From NCBI GenBank assembly GCA_030146905.1, contig JASLAV010001169.1:1-7837 (forward strand): a stretch of 7,837 bases of DNA. Reading direction: 5' to 3'. Each line of letters begins with the position of its first letter. Positions within the stretch are counted from its first letter, which is position 1. Under the pieces are notes generated by a model. The model was not told the origin of the DNA. It was given only the letters and a program-made list of their open reading frames with translations, and searched no databases. Both the position numbers and the translations under genes were made by a program. The DNA is from Lentzea sp. Lineage in GTDB: Bacteria > Actinomycetota > Actinomycetes > Mycobacteriales > Pseudonocardiaceae. Below, piece after piece: positions 5,741-7,837 of this stretch.

Positions 5741-7156
5741 TTAGAGCTTGTCCCACGCCGTAGTCAGACAGGACCGCAGGATCGACTCCATCTCGTCGAA
5801 GTGGGACTGGTCGCAGATCAGCGGCGGCGACAGCTGCACGACCGGCTCGCCGCGGTCGTCGGCCCGGCAGTACAGGCCGTTCTCGAACAACGCCGGGGAG
5901 AGGTGTCCGCGCAGGACCCGCTCGGACTCCTCCGGCGTGAAGGTCTCCTTGCCGGCCTTGTCCTTCACGAGTTCGACGCCGTAGAAGTACCCGGCACCGC
6001 GCACGTCGCCGACGATCGGCAGGTCCAGCAATCGCTCCAGAGTGGACCGGAAGGCGTCCTCGTTCCGCCTCACATGACCGTAGAGGTCCTCGCGTTCAAG
6101 GATGTCGAGGTTGGCGAGCGCGACCGCGCAGGACACGGGATGGCCGCCGTAGGTCGAGCCGTGCATGAACGTCGCCCCGTCCCGGAACGGTTCCATCAGC
6201 CTCTCGCTGATGAGCACGGCGCCCAGCGGGGCGTAGCCGGACGTCAGGCCCTTGGCCGTGGTGATCATGTCCGGCCGGTAGCCGTAGCGGTTGGCCCCGT
6301 AGTCGAACCCCAGCCTGCCGAAGGCGCAGATGACCTCGTCCGACACCAGCAGCACGTCGTGGCGGTCGCAGATCTCCCGCACCCGCTCGAAGTAGCCGGG
6401 CGGGGGCGGGAAGCAGCCGCCGGTGTTCTGCAACGGTTCCAGGAACACCGCGGCCACGGTGTCCGGGCCCTCGAACTCGATCGCCTGAGCGATCTGGTCG
6501 GCCGCCCACACTCCGAACGCGGCGTAGTCGTCGCCGTGCACGGGCGCGCGGTAGAAGTTCGTGTTCGGGACCTTCAGCGCGCTGGGCACCAGCGGCTCGA
6601 AGTCCTGTTTCGCACCGGGCAGGCCGGTGATGGACAACGCGCCGGCCGACGTGCCGTGATAGGCCAGCGAGCGGCTGACCACCTTGTGCTTGCGGGGCTT
6701 GCCCCGGAGCTTGAAGTACTGCTTCGCGAGCTTCCACGCGGTCTCGACGGACTCGCCACCGCTGACGGTGAAGAAGACCCGGTTCAGGTCATCCGGCGCG
6801 GTGGCGACCAGTCGTTCGGCGAGCTCGATGGCGGTGGGATGGGCGGCACCCCACAACGGGAAGTACCCGAGCTCCCTGCTCTGCTTGGCCGCGGCCTCCG
6901 CCAGCTCCTCACGGCCGTGCCCCACCTGGACCGCGAACAGGCCGGCCAGACCGTCGAGATACCGCTTTCCGTCGGCATCCCAGACGTGCACGCCGTCGCC
7001 GCGCACGATCACCGGCGGCGCCACCCCATCGCCGTGCCGGGTGAAGTGCATCCACAGGTGATCGCCAGCTGTCCCAGCGCGCGCGGCTCCGTGGCGGCGA
7101 TCCGACGTTGTCGGGGAGATCCGCGATGACGGATCATTGATGTCGAGGCTTGGCAA
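5741..7156 (-). CDS. Class III PLP aminotransferase, putrescine/omega-amine:pyruvate type
   Basis: This is a 471-residue pyridoxal-phosphate enzyme of the class III (omega) aminotransferases. It should move the terminal amino group of a diamine or omega-amine, such as putrescine, to pyruvate or another oxo acid, giving an aminoaldehyde. Visible landmarks are the phosphate-binding turn near SGGES (132-136), the ring-stacking YHG at 166-168, D273 in SDEVICAFGRLG (contact with the pyridine nitrogen), and the Schiff-base lysine K302 in TTAKGLTSGYAPLGA. The order and spacing resemble SpuC-type enzymes as I recall them. It starts with TTG at 7156, four bases after GGAGGAA, and a promoter with operator lies just upstream. 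A hairpin follows the stop codon, so it is its own transcription unit. The aldehyde dehydrogenase in the neighbouring operon is the logical next enzyme. GABA or another omega-amino acid is an alternative substrate. The fold and cofactor are certain; the substrate is inferred. Confidence 0.9.
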   Translation of the reverse strand: MPSLDINDPSSRISPTTSDRRHGAARAGTAGDHLWMHFTRHGDGVAPPVIVRGDGVHVWDADGKRYLDGLAGLFAVQVGHGREELAEAAAKQSRELGYFPLWGAAHPTAIELAERLVATAPDDLNRVFFTVSGGESVETAWKLAKQYFKLRGKPRKHKVVSRSLAYHGTSAGALSITGLPGAKQDFEPLVPSALKVPNTNFYRAPVHGDDYAAFGVWAADQIAQAIEFEGPDTVAAVFLEPLQNTGGCFPPPPGYFERVREICDRHDVLLVSDEVICAFGRLGFDYGANRYGYRPDMITTAKGLTSGYAPLGAVLISERLMEPFRDGATFMHGSTYGGHPVSCAVALANLDILEREDLYGHVRRNEDAFRSTLERLLDLPIVGDVRGAGYFYGVELVKDKAGKETFTPEESERVLRGHLSPALFENGLYCRADDRGEPVVQLSPPLICDQSHFDEMESILRSCLTTAWDKL

Positions 7157-7160
7157 GGTA

Positions 7161-7167
7161 TTCCTCC
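7161..7167 (-). promoter_or_regulatory. Ribosome binding site for the TTG-started aminotransferase
   Basis: The minus strand reads GGAGGAA, with the GGAGG core six bases before the TTG at 7156. This makes the rare start codon credible. Confidence 0.7.
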
Positions 7168-7180
7168 AACCACGCAGGTT

Positions 7181-7217
7181 TGTACCGAACAGTACAAGCG
7201 CTGTACTACTCGGTCAA
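7181..7217 (-). promoter_or_regulatory. Promoter with overlapping TetR-type operator for the aminotransferase gene
   Basis: On the minus strand, TTGACC (7212-7217) and TACTGT (7189-7194) are 17 bp apart, the same boxes and spacing as upstream of the CMD operon. The inverted repeat AGTACA-N5-TGTACT lies at 7191-7207, and a third TGTAC half-site at 7181-7185, ten bases before the repeat, exactly as in the other copy. Over the 39 bases 7181-7219 against 5118-5156, I count 31 identities. The differences cluster in the centre of the repeat and beside the -35 box, so the half-sites and promoter boxes are what is kept. Confidence 0.8.
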
Positions 7218-7269
7218 GACTGGCGCAGCCACCACCTGCCGGGCGACCGGTGCCCGTGAGAAGTCGCGT

Positions 7270-7837
7270 CTATCGGAGGATCTGCTCGACCTCACGTCCA
7301 AGGCACAGTCGCAGTGTCGACGTGCTGCCATGCACCTGCGAGAGCAGAACACCGCCCTGATACGCGGCGAGAAGTGCCTCGGCCGCGGAATCGGGCTCCG
7401 TGTCGGCACCGATCTCGCCGCTGTCGACCATGCGCCGGATGCCGGCGGCGATCAACGTCCGCCAACGCACGAAGGCGGCTTCGATCGAGGTTTTGACGTC
7501 CGGATCGTTCTCACTGATCTCTGCGGCCAGAGCACCGAGCGGGCACCGCACCGGATCGTCGTCTTCCTCGTGGAGGCGAACAAGACGATCCGCCCACCGC
7601 CGCAGATCCTCACCGGTCGCGATGTCGTCGAGCCAGGGCTGCTGGGCCGCCAGCACGAGTTCGCTCTGACGTTCGACAACGCTCTGCACCAGGTCTGACT
7701 TCCCCGAGAAGAAGTGGTAGAACTGTCCTTTGCCGGTCTTGGACGCCTGCGCGATCTGGTCGATGCTGGTAGCGCGCACTCCCCTGCTGTAGAACAGCTC
7801 ACACGCCACGTCGAGGATGCGCGCCAACGTCGCCCGC
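7270..7837 (-). CDS. TetR/AcrR-family transcriptional regulator, LmrA/YxaF-like (5' end cut off)
   Basis: The visible part is a one-component repressor with an N-terminal TetR helix-turn-helix and a C-terminal ligand domain. The frame is open to the right edge of the window and reads RATLARILDVACELF at the edge. A TTG at 7827 is a possible start, but TetR proteins usually have several residues before this helix, so the true start probably lies outside, with perhaps 5-20 residues missing. The DNA-binding region is clear: TSIDQIAQASKTGKGQFYHFFSGKSDLV, with the recognition helix around TGKGQFYHFF. CPLGALAAE and the later AYQGGVLLSQ are typical of LmrA/YxaF-like members. It lies just upstream of the aminotransferase promoter in the same direction, and both operators in the window are of the palindromic kind that TetR dimers bind. 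It is the obvious candidate regulator of both units. The ligand may be a polyamine or aldehyde intermediate; that is inference. Confidence 0.88.
   Translation of the reverse strand, partial: RATLARILDVACELFYSRGVRATSIDQIAQASKTGKGQFYHFFSGKSDLVQSVVERQSELVLAAQQPWLDDIATGEDLRRWADRLVRLHEEDDDPVRCPLGALAAEISENDPDVKTSIEAAFVRWRTLIAAGIRRMVDSGEIGADTEPDSAAEALLAAYQGGVLLSQVHGSTSTLRLCLGREVEQILR

Noticed and set aside
5801..7129. 442-codon plus-strand frame opposite the aminotransferase gene
   Set aside because: It is antisense to a gene with clear PLP motifs. Its sequence is low-complexity, rich in G, V, A, R and E, as expected from the complement of GC-biased codons, and it has no domain I recognise.
1..7837. 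CRISPR arrays, tRNA or rRNA genes, prophage or insertion-sequence elements, toxin-antitoxin or defence genes
   Set aside because: I found no regularly spaced repeats, no tRNA-like cloverleaf and no transposase, integrase or defence motif. The content is metabolic and regulatory.

Overview
The window is GC-rich, densely coded DNA with strongly GC-biased third codon positions, GTG and TTG starts, and terminator-like hairpins that lack T-tracts. This fits a high-GC actinomycete. The Streptomyces/Pseudonocardia-like flavour of the proteins is my recollection, so no genus is claimed.

Layout, left to right. (1) A plus-strand slipin/stomatin (SPFH) gene ends at 786. It converges on a minus-strand operon, and the gap between them holds a very strong palindrome (895-932) that probably terminates transcription from both sides. 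(2) The operon reads right to left from a promoter at about 5118-5154: a carboxymuconolactone decarboxylase/AhpD-like protein (TTG start), a gamma-aminobutyraldehyde dehydrogenase of PatD type, a small membrane-anchored DM13-domain protein, and an FAD-dependent amine oxidoreductase of the DAO family. Gaps are 82, 45 and 51 bp. The first gap holds a 14-bp perfect inverted repeat. (3) About 580 bp without a recognisable gene follows. (4) A class III, PLP-dependent aminotransferase of the putrescine/omega-amine:pyruvate type (5741-7156, minus) has its own promoter and a candidate terminator. (5) Upstream of it, in the same orientation, is a TetR-family regulator with an LmrA/YxaF-like C-terminus, cut by the right edge.

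How it fits together. The aminotransferase would turn a diamine such as putrescine into an aminoaldehyde. The aldehyde dehydrogenase would oxidise that to the amino acid (GABA). The FAD enzyme offers an oxidative route from an amine or a gamma-glutamyl amine, probably with hydrogen peroxide as by-product. The AhpD-like protein and the DM13 protein are plausible redox partners. This looks like a polyamine/amine catabolic locus.

The most notable signal is regulatory. The promoters of the aminotransferase gene and of the operon are near-copies: 31 of 39 positions are identical, both have TTGACC-17 bp-TACTGT, and both carry the inverted repeat AGTACA-N5-TGTACT between the promoter boxes, with a further TGTAC half-site at the same distance. 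This is the expected form of an operator for the adjacent TetR protein, so the locus can be proposed as one TetR-controlled amine regulon with two transcription units.
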